Shown here piece after piece: positions 1-7,714 of a stretch of 45,974 bases of DNA (its first letter is position 1; each line of letters opens with the position of its first letter). This stretch comes from an uncultured Caldisericota bacterium. GTDB lineage: Bacteria; Caldisericota; Caldisericia; Cryosericales; Cryosericaceae. The position numbers were made by a program, and so were the translations under genes. Where the stretch lies: NCBI GenBank assembly GCA_903871855.1, contig CAIQIK010000008.1, positions 1-45,974 of the forward strand. Direction: 5' to 3'. Below the pieces are notes generated by a model. That model was not told the DNA's origin. It saw nothing but the letters and a program-made list of their open reading frames with translations, and ran no database searches.

Positions 1-130
1 CTACTTCCTTCCCCGCGTAGATACTGAAAGCCCCCTCGCGGTTCTTCATGGCCCTGAAGCACTTCCCTCCTGCACACGTATGGTACCTGTTGCACATGAT
101 CATCCCGATGCGCACAATCTCACCGCTCAT
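1..130 (-). CDS. CGGC-domain protein, N-terminal fragment cut by window edge
   Basis: This reading frame starts at the ATG at 130 and stays open to the window edge, so only about 43 residues are visible. A strong AGGAGG ribosome-binding site precedes the ATG. The peptide begins MSGEIVRIGMIMCNRYHTC and continues with GGKCF and a GAF tripeptide. This matches the start of CGGC-domain proteins, small presumed metal- or cluster-binding proteins that open with a GI-x-RC strand, a second Cys-x-x-x-x-C pair and a conserved GAF. The diagnostic CGGC motif itself would lie beyond the edge. It is co-oriented with the NifX/Mrp genes to the right, separated by about 400 bases. The family call rests on the N-terminus only. 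Confidence 0.6.
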   Translation of the reverse strand, partial: MSGEIVRIGMIMCNRYHTCAGGKCFRAMKNREGAFSIYAGKEV

Positions 131-536
131 CGAACCTCCTCGTTACACAGAACAAGCTTACACAGAAAAGTCTAACATCATTCAGTCTGGTAGGTCAGAA
201 CAAGACGCCGGTCGATGATGCAACGACGTGTGTCCAGACACAAGGAAATCCCCGGACGAAACACTCGGAATCTTGCTGTCACAATGCAGAGGAGTCGAGC
301 CGTTCTTCTATGAGACAATGTCCCGGCGACGTCAGTCGCGCGGGTATCCCGTTCGCCGGCAATCGAACTAAGATAGCAGACACTCTTTCTGATTTCCTCT
401 TTATGACGCATAGTGCGTTACGTATCATGCGTCATTGTCTCTGACGCTCTGGCTGCCAACGCTCCACATGCAGAAGCTCTACTGCAAGGCGCTGCACTAG
501 GGCTTCTGCCACTTCTTGTAAGCTACATTGCGGCTG
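131..536. other. Intergenic stretch with direct and inverted repeats
   Basis: No convincing gene is seen here; a 77-codon frame at 178-411 on the minus strand has no recognisable content. A 10-bp direct repeat TTACACAGAA lies at 143-152 and 158-167, just upstream of the CGGC gene, with a 15-bp period that could suit a regulator. A 9-bp inverted repeat ATGACGCAT / ATGCGTCAT lies at 403-411 and 427-435. It could be an operator or a weak terminator for the Mrp operon. Confidence 0.5.
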
Positions 537-1382
537 TCAGCAATCTCCACTGTTGCCCGAACAGGACGGGCACGACGGGGCAAGTATTACCGCAGCAAGC
601 GATGCTGTAGCAACATACTCCGCCAAAGCCTCGGTGACGGGTGCGAAGGCTGCCATCTTCACGTCTTCCACATGTCCAATGTCCGCAAGAGCGGCGACCG
701 TGGGGTCGATGGGCAGGCGTGCAAGAACCGGAGCACCGATACGATCTGCCAGTTCCTCGGCATGACTAGGCCCGAACAGCTCAAATACTTCACCACAGTG
801 CGGGCACGTGACCATCGCCATGTTCTCGACGATGCCCAGGACCGGCTTGTGCATCTGCTTCGCCAAACCTGCAGCCTTCTCGACGATCATACCAGCCAGC
901 TCCTGCGGCGTCGTGACCATAAGGATGCCGTCAACCGGCAGGGACTGAAACGCGGTCAGGGGGACGTCGGCCGTTCCTGGTGGCAGGTCGACGATGAGGA
1001 CGTCGAGGTCTCCCCACGCCACGTCAGTCCAGAACTGCTTGATGGCGGACGTGAGCAGTGGGCCGCGCCAGATGACCGGCTGACCGGAGTTGTCCAGGAA
1101 CAGATTCATGGAGATGATCTTGATACCGGTCGCCGTCTCGGGCGGGAGGATGCCGACCATCGAAGACTCGGGACGCACCGTCAGGCCGAACAGACGTGGG
1201 ATGGAGGGTCCCGTGATGTCCGCATCCATGATGCCTACCTTCAATCCGCGGCGTGCCAGCTCGACTGCCGCCATGGCGGAAACAAGAGATTTGCCCACAC
1301 CACCCTTGCCGCTGGCGACCGCAAGCACGTGCCGTACGCGGTTGACCTGTGAGGTCATGCTCTCATTGTCAGCAGTTGCCAT
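537..1382 (-). CDS. Mrp/NBP35-type P-loop ATPase (Fe-S cluster carrier)
   Basis: This 281-residue protein belongs to the Mrp/NBP35/ApbC group, cytosolic ATPases that bind and pass on Fe-S clusters. The deviant Walker A motif GKGGVGKS is at residues 25-32. The dimer-bridging CPHC pair is at C193 and C196, in the usual ENMAMVTCPHCGE context, and VDLPPGT is present at about 131-137. The C-terminus ends in a small Cys-rich tail (SCPSCSGNSGDC) that is not part of the core fold. The frame can be read from 1457, but the ATG at 1382 has an AAGGAGGGG ribosome-binding site, so I start there. It overlaps the end of the upstream DUF134-NifX gene by 14 bases, which implies coupled translation. This pairing suggests assembly or handling of a metal cluster. 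Confidence 0.9.
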   Translation of the reverse strand: MATADNESMTSQVNRVRHVLAVASGKGGVGKSLVSAMAAVELARRGLKVGIMDADITGPSIPRLFGLTVRPESSMVGILPPETATGIKIISMNLFLDNSGQPVIWRGPLLTSAIKQFWTDVAWGDLDVLIVDLPPGTADVPLTAFQSLPVDGILMVTTPQELAGMIVEKAAGLAKQMHKPVLGIVENMAMVTCPHCGEVFELFGPSHAEELADRIGAPVLARLPIDPTVAALADIGHVEDVKMAAFAPVTEALAEYVATASLAAVILAPSCPSCSGNSGDC

Positions 1383-2109
1383 GCTCCCCTCCTTCATGGT
1401 GGCAGGATACCTTTCCGGCCAAGTTGACAAATGTCCCTGTGCGGTAAGTCTCCACAATCTCGTCCAGGTTGCTCATGTCGGTCTGCATCACGGTATAGCC
1501 TGAGGTGGTCAATGCATCCATGGCTCCCCCACCCATCCCGCCCGCGATGATGGTGTCACAGCCATGCGCCGCGTCGGCCATGTGGCCGTGCACCTCTTCG
1601 TGGCTCACATCGGATTCTCCATGATTCTCCTCACCATGAATGTGCGCGAACTTGTCACGCAATTCCGCTGAAGTCACCTTTCCATCCGTGATCTCGACGA
1701 CCTTGTAGTAATGAGCGCGACCGAAGTGCTGACACAGGGTTGTGCCATCATCGGTCGGTAGTGCGATGCGGGTTGTCATGCTGCTACCTCCTGTTCGATT
1801 TTCGTGGCATTTCCGGACTTGTACGTCGTTCATGTCAACGTCCCACGCCCGTGCGACCGTCAGCGGATGGCCGCGGACGAGCGATGCAGCGACCTTGCGG
1901 CGGGCGACCGTAAGGATGCGATGGAACGTACTTTGGGAGATGCCCATGCGGCATGCGGCTTCTGTCTGATCCAGGTCCAGCAAGTCGCTGAGACGCAATG
2001 CCTCCATCTCGTCGGCTCCAAGGACATGGAGCGTACCCGCGGCCTCCGGACACAAGGACTGCACCCCTTCATATGTACTGCACTTACGGGCAACCTGTCG
2101 TCTTGGCAT
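1369..2109 (-). CDS. DUF134 helix-turn-helix domain fused to NifX/NifB-like domain
   Basis: This 246-residue protein joins two families that are often separate neighbouring genes. Residues 1-100 are DUF134: they begin MPRRQVARKC and carry a helix-turn-helix around 45-75 (QTEAACRMGISQSTFHRIL). Residues 111-246 are a dinitrogenase iron-molybdenum cofactor (NifX/NifB C-terminal-like) domain, with CQHFGRAHYY and the IIAGGMGGGA motif. Between its halves is a His-rich stretch, about residues 153-182 with seven His, and the tail is CHHEGGEHGNC. Inside the frame, a consensus AGGAGG precedes the Met at 1779 (MTTRIALPT), so a stand-alone NifX protein may also be made. The main ATG has CAGGAGATAAC upstream. 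It forms an operon with the Mrp ATPase and probably autoregulates from the palindromic promoter at 2128-2164. Confidence 0.85.
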   Translation of the reverse strand: MPRRQVARKCSTYEGVQSLCPEAAGTLHVLGADEMEALRLSDLLDLDQTEAACRMGISQSTFHRILTVARRKVAASLVRGHPLTVARAWDVDMNDVQVRKCHENRTGGSSMTTRIALPTDDGTTLCQHFGRAHYYKVVEITDGKVTSAELRDKFAHIHGEENHGESDVSHEEVHGHMADAAHGCDTIIAGGMGGGAMDALTTSGYTVMQTDMSNLDEIVETYRTGTFVNLAGKVSCHHEGGEHGNC

Positions 2110-2127
2110 GTTATCTCCTGGTACGAT

Positions 2128-2164
2128 ATGAATATATATTCATTTCGTTTGAATGTCAACATTC
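2128..2164 (-). promoter_or_regulatory. Promoter with palindromic operator for the DUF134-NifX/Mrp operon
   Basis: Reading leftward, a perfect -35 TTGACA (2159-2154) is followed after 17 bases by a -10 TATATT (2136-2131). The -10 sits inside the perfect 16-bp palindrome ATGAATATATATTCAT (2128-2143). A second dyad, GAATGT-CA-ACATTC (2151-2164), covers the -35. This arrangement is typical of a repressor-controlled promoter. The DUF134 domain encoded just downstream is the obvious candidate regulator (inference). Confidence 0.75.
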
Positions 2165-2425
2165 GTGGAGAGACTGAGGCCCTTTCATCTCATAGCCGCG
2201 CATGGCCGTCGCGTTCCGTGCTGGCCAATGTTTTCCCATGAGACACTACATCCAGACAGTCCAGGCTGAGAAAGCCCTATGGAGCAAGACTGTTACGCCC
2301 AGCTCCACAGTCATGGTACAGAAGGTACCGATTCACGCACATGCTGAACAAAATGGTATACCATGTTGGCATACCTGCAGGAGTCCGCTGACAAGATGAA
2401 CAGTCCACAGGCACGGGAGAAACCC

Positions 2426-4744
2426 ATGAAACCAGGGTTGACAAGCGCAACAGCACAGCAGAGACTTGAACAGGTCGGGCCCAACGAGATTCCTGAGCAC
2501 CATGACCCCTCGTGGCTGGTCCTGTTCCGCAAGGTGTGGGGCCCAGTACCCTGGATGCTTGAAGTCAGCCTGATTCTTGAGCTGGTCACGCGCCACTATA
2601 CTCAGGCAACCATCATCGGCGCGCTCATCGTTTTCAACGCCGCCATCAGCTTTGTCCAGGAGCACCGGGCACAGGATGCGCTGAGGCTTCTTCAGCAGCG
2701 TCTCGTGGTTCACGTCAGGGTCCTGCGCGACGGCACCTGGCAGACCATGGATTCACGGCTGATCGTGCCCGACGATATCGTCCACCTGCGCATGGGAGAT
2801 CTGGTCCCTGCAGATATCACGCTGTTGGACGGCACTCTGTCGGTCAACCAGTCTGCACTGACCGGTGAATCGCTGCCAGCAGACGCGGCCGTCGGCAGTG
2901 CCATCTATGCCGGCAGCGTGGTGAAGCGCGGCGAGGCAAGCGGCGAAGTCACAGGCACCGGCACCCGTACCTATTTCGGGCGGACTGCCCAGCTGGTCGG
3001 TTCGGCCAAGACCGTCAGTCATCTGCAGGAGACCATTCTCGGTATTGTGAAGTACTTGCTTGCCCTGGATGCGCTCCTGGTCGTCGGCGTTCTGTTGTAC
3101 TCATGGATACGCACCATCCCGCTGCTGGACACGGTTTCCTTCTCATTGATGTTGCTGGTCTCCTCTGTGCCTGTCGCGCTGCCTGCCGTCTTCACCCTCG
3201 CCTCCGCGGTCGGCGCTCAGGAGTTGGCGAGTCGTGGCGTGCTGGTGACTCGCCTTTCAGCCATTGAAGAAGCAGCTGCCATGACTGTTCTGTATAGTGA
3301 CAAGACAGGAACGATCACCGAAAACCGACTGAAGCTGGTCAATATTGTTCCAGTACCCAGCATGACAGAAGATGACGTTCTGCGTCTTGCGCTGTTGTGT
3401 TCTGACGAACGTTCACAGGACCCTATCGATCTTGCCATTATCACACGCGCTCGAGAGTCAGGCATCTCCCCCGGTACGGCCACCATTTCTAGCTTCATCC
3501 CGTTTGATTCAGCGACCAAGCGCACGGAGGCGATTGCCGTTCAGGATGGTGTCAACACTCGTATTGTCAAAGGCTCTCCTCAGATTGTTGGAGCGCTCGT
3601 CTCGGACAATCAACCCTTCATGCAAGATGTCGAGCTCCTCGCCGCGGGGGGAAACCGCGTGCTCGCCGTGGCGGCCGGACCAGAGGATCATCTGGTTATG
3701 GCTGGATTGCTGGCACTGGAAGATCCTCCACGCAGCGACTCAGCAGCATTGATCCACGATCTCAAGGAACTCGGCATCAGAGTGGTCATGGTCACCGGCG
3801 ACACGCCCGAGACTGCTCGCACCATTGCTGCACAGATCGGGCTGGGCACATGCACATGTGATGTGGCGACGCTGCGAGACAACACGACTGACACAGGTAC
3901 TCTGGACTGCGACGTCGTGGCCGGCGTTCTTCCGGAAGACAAATATTCGCTGGTTCGGCGCACTCAACATGCCGGCAGCATCGTCGGCATGACCGGCGAC
4001 GGCGTCAACGACGCCCCCGCCCTTAAACAGGCGGAGGTAGGGATCGCCGTCTCCGATGCGACGGATGTCGCACGAGCAGCTGCAAGCGCCATCCTGACGA
4101 GCCCCGGTCTCAGCGGCATCGTCACAGCAGTAGCGACAGGGCGCCAGATTTATCAACGCATGCTGAGCTACACGCTCAATAAGATCATCAAGACCTTGCA
4201 GATAGCCTTGTTTCTCGCTGTGGCATTCTTCCTGACCGGCCGCTTTGTTGCGTCACCACGCCTGATTATCCTGCTCCTGTTCGCCAATGACTTCGTGACC
4301 ATGTCTCTTGCCTCCGACACGGCAACTGCGTCGCAACTGCCGAACCGGTGGCGTGTATCACAATTGACCGGTAGCGCTCTCCTGCTGGCTCTCGCTTGGC
4401 TGGCTGTCGCATTTGGCACGCTGTACATCGGAATCAGCGTCCTTCACTACGACCTGCCGCACTTGCAGACCATGGTCTTTGTCATGCTGGTCCTGACCGG
4501 ACAGGCGAACGTCTATCTGGTCCGCGAGCGTCGTCACTTCTGGCGATCGCGGCCAGGACGGGCGCTTATCATGAGCACCCTTGGCGACCTGCTGGTGATC
4601 GGGTTCATGGTTTCACGTGGGATCCTTATGGTGTCTCTGCCACTAAACGTCCTGGCGGTCATGCTCCTGGGCATCGTACTGTACAGTATCCTACTCGATT
4701 TCTACAAGTTGGTCGTCTTCCGATGGTTTCACATCACCGGTTGA
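2426..4744 (+). CDS. P-type ATPase, plasma-membrane H+-ATPase (IIIA)-like
   Basis: This is an integral membrane cation pump of about 772 residues, energised by ATP through an aspartyl-phosphate. Visible landmarks are the actuator TGES motif, the M4 motif PVALPA at about 249-254, the phosphorylation motif SDKTGTITE with the catalytic Asp near residue 292, VTGDTPETA, and the hinge MTGDGVNDAPALK. The GLTSATAQQRLEQVGPNEIP opening and PVALPA match the type IIIA (fungal/plant/archaeal PMA-like) branch. No CPC-type heavy-metal motif or N-terminal metal domain is seen. Starts at 2363 and 2396 are also in frame. I chose 2426 because GGGAG lies six bases upstream. Its place between metal genes suggests pH or cation homeostasis, but the ion cannot be read from the sequence. 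Confidence 0.88.
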   Translation: MKPGLTSATAQQRLEQVGPNEIPEHHDPSWLVLFRKVWGPVPWMLEVSLILELVTRHYTQATIIGALIVFNAAISFVQEHRAQDALRLLQQRLVVHVRVLRDGTWQTMDSRLIVPDDIVHLRMGDLVPADITLLDGTLSVNQSALTGESLPADAAVGSAIYAGSVVKRGEASGEVTGTGTRTYFGRTAQLVGSAKTVSHLQETILGIVKYLLALDALLVVGVLLYSWIRTIPLLDTVSFSLMLLVSSVPVALPAVFTLASAVGAQELASRGVLVTRLSAIEEAAAMTVLYSDKTGTITENRLKLVNIVPVPSMTEDDVLRLALLCSDERSQDPIDLAIITRARESGISPGTATISSFIPFDSATKRTEAIAVQDGVNTRIVKGSPQIVGALVSDNQPFMQDVELLAAGGNRVLAVAAGPEDHLVMAGLLALEDPPRSDSAALIHDLKELGIRVVMVTGDTPETARTIAAQIGLGTCTCDVATLRDNTTDTGTLDCDVVAGVLPEDKYSLVRRTQHAGSIVGMTGDGVNDAPALKQAEVGIAVSDATDVARAAASAILTSPGLSGIVTAVATGRQIYQRMLSYTLNKIIKTLQIALFLAVAFFLTGRFVASPRLIILLLFANDFVTMSLASDTATASQLPNRWRVSQLTGSALLLALAWLAVAFGTLYIGISVLHYDLPHLQTMVFVMLVLTGQANVYLVRERRHFWRSRPGRALIMSTLGDLLVIGFMVSRGILMVSLPLNVLAVMLLGIVLYSILLDFYKLVVFRWFHITG

Positions 4745-4881
4745 AGCAGGCGCGAGCCTGAAGGTGGTGAGGGTGAGTCCAGCACAATGCGGTGGCTGCG
4801 GCCGGGACCAAGGCGCCATTTCTGCAGACTGACGCCTGTGCATCTCATGACCGGTGCATGCTCGCCGGAGGACGAAAGCAA

Positions 4882-4905
4882 CCCCCCGGGGTGTTCTCCG
4901 GGGGG
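4882..4905 (+). terminator. GC-rich hairpin downstream of the P-type ATPase
   Basis: A perfect 8-bp stem CCCCCCGG / CCGGGGGG closes an 8-base loop. There is no T tract, so termination efficiency is uncertain. Confidence 0.45.
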
Positions 4906-5116
4906 ACAACTGTCAGAGACGAAAAGAATCAGCCTGCGATGCAGTTGCCGGTGCCGGACGCCAATGCCGCCCTGTTTCGCACCTCGTGCACAGTCACCAC
5001 AGCAATGTCTACCACTACAAACGCAACGAGAACGACTCGCAGAACCGTTTTTGCTCGGCGCTTGGACGGAGCAGGCTTTGGCGTTTTCTTGTTAGGATGA
5101 CTTATTGTACCTCCAG

Positions 5117-5148
5117 GAATGCCCCTTCCCAGTCAGGAAGGGGCATTC
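5117..5148. terminator. Strong hairpin downstream of acr3, probably bidirectional
   Basis: A perfect 13-bp stem (GAATGCCCCTTCC and its complement) has a 6-base loop. It sits 22 bases past the acr3 stop. Neither side has a long T run. Confidence 0.6.
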
Positions 5149-5169
5149 GATTGTCAGGATAAACCGCGC

Positions 5170-6270
5170 TTATGATTCTCTCAGCTCGGTCGGGCAGGCC
5201 ACACCTTCGCGGCATTCGTCGCTGGTACGGGGATCCGGGAACCAATGCCTCGTCCTCTTTGCAATGGCAACCAGCGTGAGCATGACCGGGACCTCGGTAA
5301 GAACGCCCACGGTGGTGGCAAGCGCGGCACCGGAGTTGATACCCCAGAGGGAGATGGCAACCGCGACTGCCAGCTCAAAGAAGTTGCTGGCGCCGATCAT
5401 GGCAGCTGGCGCAGCAATACGATAGGGGACTTTGACCACCTTGCACATACCATACCCGATCCAGAAGATGAGATAGGTCTGCAGGATGAGCGGAACGGCG
5501 ATCAGCAGGATATTGACCCAGTTGCTGGTGATCGTCTCTCCCTGGAACGAGAAGATAACCAGAAGTGTGGCAAGCAGTGCGACGACCGTGATGGGCTGCC
5601 ACTTGGGGAGAAAGACATGGTCGTACCACTCCTGGCCGTGCGAGCGAATGAGTCCACGCCTCGTCAAGGCTCCGCCAACGAGTGGGATGACGACAAACAG
5701 AACGACAGACAGGAATAGCGTTGCGTAGGGGACTGTGATACCGCCCACCCCAAGAAGAAGGGCGACGATAGGGATGAAGAGGACGAGGATGACGAGATCG
5801 TTGACTGCGACCTGCACCAGCGTGTGTGCTGCATCGCCGCCGGCGAGGTAGCTCCATACGAAGACCATGGCGGTGCAGGGAGCTGCGCCCAGGAGCACGG
5901 CGCCAGCTATGTACTGCTGGACTTGATCGGGTGTCAGGATGCGGCCATAGGCTCCCTTGAAGAACAGGAGGGCCAGCGCAAACATCGTGAACGGCTTGAT
6001 TGCCCAGTTGACGATGAGTGTGATCACCAGTCCTTTGGGGTTCCTGCCGACGCGCAGGATACTGCCGAAGTCGATCTGGAGCATCATGGGATAGATCATG
6101 AGCCAGATGAGGACAGCCACCGGGATCGAGATGTTATAGACGTTCATGCGACCCAGAGCTCCAACGATGCCAGGAAGCAGCCGACCGAGAAGGACTCCAC
6201 CAACCATGCACAGCGCCACCCACAGACTCAAATACTTCTGGAAGATGCCCAAACCAGCCTTGCGTTCCAT
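5170..6270 (-). CDS. ACR3-family arsenite efflux permease
   Basis: This 366-residue, about ten-helix membrane protein is an arsenite/H+ antiporter of the ACR3 (BASS superfamily) type. The family signature GAAPCTAMVFVWS contains the essential arsenite-transport Cys (C132 here). The late motif AAPAAMIGASNFFELAVAVA is also characteristic. The frame extends to 6309, but the Met at 6270 has GGAGG seven bases upstream and begins MERKAGLGIFQKYLSLWVAL, the usual ACR3 start. It follows an arsR gene by 66 bases on the same strand, so the two form an ars operon. No arsC arsenate reductase is visible. The tail (residues 340-366) is polar, with two Cys. Confidence 0.92.
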   Translation of the reverse strand: MERKAGLGIFQKYLSLWVALCMVGGVLLGRLLPGIVGALGRMNVYNISIPVAVLIWLMIYPMMLQIDFGSILRVGRNPKGLVITLIVNWAIKPFTMFALALLFFKGAYGRILTPDQVQQYIAGAVLLGAAPCTAMVFVWSYLAGGDAAHTLVQVAVNDLVILVLFIPIVALLLGVGGITVPYATLFLSVVLFVVIPLVGGALTRRGLIRSHGQEWYDHVFLPKWQPITVVALLATLLVIFSFQGETITSNWVNILLIAVPLILQTYLIFWIGYGMCKVVKVPYRIAAPAAMIGASNFFELAVAVAISLWGINSGAALATTVGVLTEVPVMLTLVAIAKRTRHWFPDPRTSDECREGVACPTELRES

Positions 6271-6336
6271 TGCGACCTCCGTTAATACAGAATGTTGCTG
6301 AGTGGTCAAGGTGCTGCTGTATCAGGACAAATCGTG

Positions 6337-6726
6337 CTACTTTGGTTTCTGCTTCCCCTCCCTCGCACGTCGCCTCTGCTTCTGCCTCAGTGCGCAGACG
6401 TCGGCGGGGAGCCGTTCCAGGGCAAGCAGGTCCCCGGGATACTGTGCCGTCGCCTGCCGTATAACAGCGATGAGGAAATGCGAGGTGTCTGCCGGCAGGG
6501 TCCTAACCAACGCGTAGTGGGTCCAGTAACTGCGTCGGTACGATGTGGCCAGACCAGTGGAGACCAGCAGTTTGAGATGCCCCGAGATATTGGCCTGCGA
6601 CTGACCCAGCACTTCTGTCAGTTCACAGACGCACAGGTCCCGGCGTCGGAGTAAGGCGGCAATGCGGGCGCGTGTCGTGTCGCCCAGTGCTCGTGCTATG
6701 GATATTTCATCAACCGTATCGGTCAT
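6337..6726 (-). CDS. arsR: ArsR-family metalloregulator (acr3 operon)
   Basis: This 129-residue winged-helix repressor of the ArsR/SmtB family carries the classic metal-binding motif LCVCELTEVL (C32, C34) at the start of the DNA-recognition region. The recognition helix QSQANISGHLKLL follows. A basic tail (RQKQRRRAREGKQKPK) closes the protein. It should repress its own operon and release DNA on binding As(III) or Sb(III). The ATG at 6726 has no ribosome-binding site. A good promoter ends only nine bases upstream of it, so the transcript is probably leaderless. A TTG at 6732 would add two residues. It lies directly upstream of acr3. Confidence 0.9.
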   Translation of the reverse strand: MTDTVDEISIARALGDTTRARIAALLRRRDLCVCELTEVLGQSQANISGHLKLLVSTGLATSYRRSYWTHYALVRTLPADTSHFLIAVIRQATAQYPGDLLALERLPADVCALRQKQRRRAREGKQKPK

Positions 6727-6735
6727 ATACAATAT

Positions 6736-6763
6736 AGAATACGCGTTGGTCGGGGTCTGTCAA
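6736..6763 (-). promoter_or_regulatory. arsR-acr3 promoter, probably leaderless
   Basis: Reading leftward: -35 TTGACA (6763-6758), a 16-base spacer, -10 TATTCT (6741-6736), then the arsR ATG at 6726. The predicted start of transcription falls about three bases before the ATG, leaving no room for a ribosome-binding site. Confidence 0.7.
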
Positions 6764-7012
6764 GGCAGCTGCCGGTACCTCGGATGAGATACGCGCAACA
6801 GGGTGTAACATTCTCGGGACAGAAACACCCCTCGTATTGAACTAACATACTCGGGGGGTTCCAAACTGTAACATTCTCGACGTGCCCTTCAACAAGAGGA
6901 CTGGATTCGCGCATACGCAGGAATGACCGAGGCAGACTGTTCCCACACCTGCAGCGCCGGGCAACTGGATGGTATGGTTTCTGTGAGGTCCACATCATTT
7001 GGTGTTTGGGTC
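6764..7012. other. Divergent intergenic DNA between two arsR genes, with repeat copies
   Basis: There is no gene here. TGTAACATTCTCG occurs at 6804-6816 and again in the same orientation at 6867-6879. The same 13-mer recurs near 26.07 kb. A degenerate copy of the dispersed hairpin repeat is at 6901-6927. Confidence 0.6.
6901..6927 (-). repeat. Degenerate copy of dispersed ATTCCC...GGGAAT repeat
   Basis: On the minus strand this reads TCATTCCTGCGTATGCGCGA followed by ATCCAG. That is the dispersed repeat of this window with the inner arm mutated. Confidence 0.55.
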
Positions 7013-7055
7013 TTGACAACGCGACACCTCCGGATAATATATCAATGTACATTGA
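7013..7055 (+). promoter_or_regulatory. Promoter and palindromic operator of the second arsR
   Basis: The promoter has -35 TTGACA (7013-7018), a 16-base spacer and -10 TAATAT (7035-7040). Immediately after the -10 is the perfect 14-bp palindrome TCAATGTACATTGA (7042-7055), in the form expected of an ArsR-type operator at the transcription start. A further dyad, ATTGA-A-TCAAT (7051-7061), overlaps it. Confidence 0.8.
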
Positions 7056-7073
7056 ATCAATGGGAGTTGTGAT

Positions 7074-7400
7074 ATGGTCCAGCGTTCGCCTGACTGTGAG
7101 GCACGGAACATAGATACTGACTGGAACTCTGCATGCGAGGAGCAGGCGAAGTTCGTGTCAGTCCTGCTGGAGCCGCAGCGTATCAAGATTCTGCGGCTGC
7201 TTCGTGGTGGAGAGCGATGTGTTTGTGAGATCGAACGTTCGCTTGGCATCCCGCAGAACCTGGTTTCGCATCACCTGAGGATCCTGCGCGAGGCTGGGCT
7301 TGTCGCTGCTCGCAAGGAAGGGCAATTTGTGCACTACTCGCGAGTCGAAGAGCGTATTCATGAACTGATGCTGGCTCTGGAGGAACTGCTGTCAAACTAG
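7074..7400 (+). CDS. ArsR-family metalloregulator (thioredoxin/permease operon)
   Basis: This 108-residue ArsR/SmtB winged-helix repressor has the metal site ERCVCEIERSLG (C49, C51) and the recognition helix PQNLVSHHLRILREAGL. The wing is KEGQFVHYS. Two extra Cys (C8, C21) in the N-terminal extension could complete a thiolate site. The ATG follows GGGAG at a normal distance. It differs clearly from the arsR at 6337-6726 and controls a separate rightward unit. The palindrome at 7042-7055 is probably its own operator. Confidence 0.9.
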   Translation: MVQRSPDCEARNIDTDWNSACEEQAKFVSVLLEPQRIKILRLLRGGERCVCEIERSLGIPQNLVSHHLRILREAGLVAARKEGQFVHYSRVEERIHELMLALEELLSN

Positions 7401-7408
7401 GAGGAACC

Positions 7409-7651
7409 ATGCGAATCGAAATCCTGGGTTCTGGTTGTGCTCGCTGCCACGGTCTTGAGGCAAACGTCCGCAAGGCGCTGGTGATGCTTGGCAAGGATGC
7501 CGAGGTCATCGATGTGACTGATATCCAGCAGATCATGGCCTATGGTGTCATGGCGACGCCCGCTCTTGTCATCGACGGGAAGGTTATTGCGACGGGCAGG
7601 GTACTGTCGCCCGAGGAAGCAAGGAAGGCCATCGTCAGCGTCAGCGCCTGA
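7409..7651 (+). CDS. Small thioredoxin-family redox protein
   Basis: This 80-residue protein has a minimal thioredoxin fold of the glutaredoxin-like type. The active site GSGCARCHG (C10, C13) is at the end of the first strand, and the cis-proline motif VMATPALVIDG is in the second half. There is no signal peptide, so it acts in the cytosol. AGGAGG precedes the ATG, which lies eight bases after the arsR stop. Such proteins often sit beside YraQ/ArsP-type permeases, as here, and may supply dithiol reduction for metalloid handling (inference). Confidence 0.85.
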   Translation: MRIEILGSGCARCHGLEANVRKALVMLGKDAEVIDVTDIQQIMAYGVMATPALVIDGKVIATGRVLSPEEARKAIVSVSA

Positions 7652-7665
7652 TGAGGCGAAGACGG

Positions 7666-7685
7666 GGCGGGCGACCGCCTTTTTT
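7666..7685 (+). terminator. Intrinsic terminator between thioredoxin and permease genes
   Basis: A GGCGG-GCGA-CCGCC hairpin is followed by six Ts. It separates the permease from arsR-trx. The permease may be expressed by read-through or from its own start near the 10-bp palindrome TGATATATCA at 7693-7702. Confidence 0.7.
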
Positions 7686-7714
7686 CAAACAATGATATAT
7701 CAACGGAGGTTGTT

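Larger units (their letters stand above)
4745..5169. other. Convergent intergenic region
   Basis: This region lies between the rightward P-type ATPase and the leftward acr3 gene. Frames of about 100 codons exist on the plus strand, but they overlap each other, have no recognisable content and no clear ribosome-binding site. I see two hairpins (listed separately) and nothing else. Confidence 0.5.

Noticed and set aside
178-411. 77-codon minus-strand frame between the CGGC gene and mrp
   Set aside because: No ribosome-binding site, odd composition and no recognisable motif; treated as intergenic.
4787-5100. Overlapping frames of about 100 codons after the P-type ATPase
   Set aside because: Three frames overlap each other with no motif or clear start signal, and they run through a GC hairpin.
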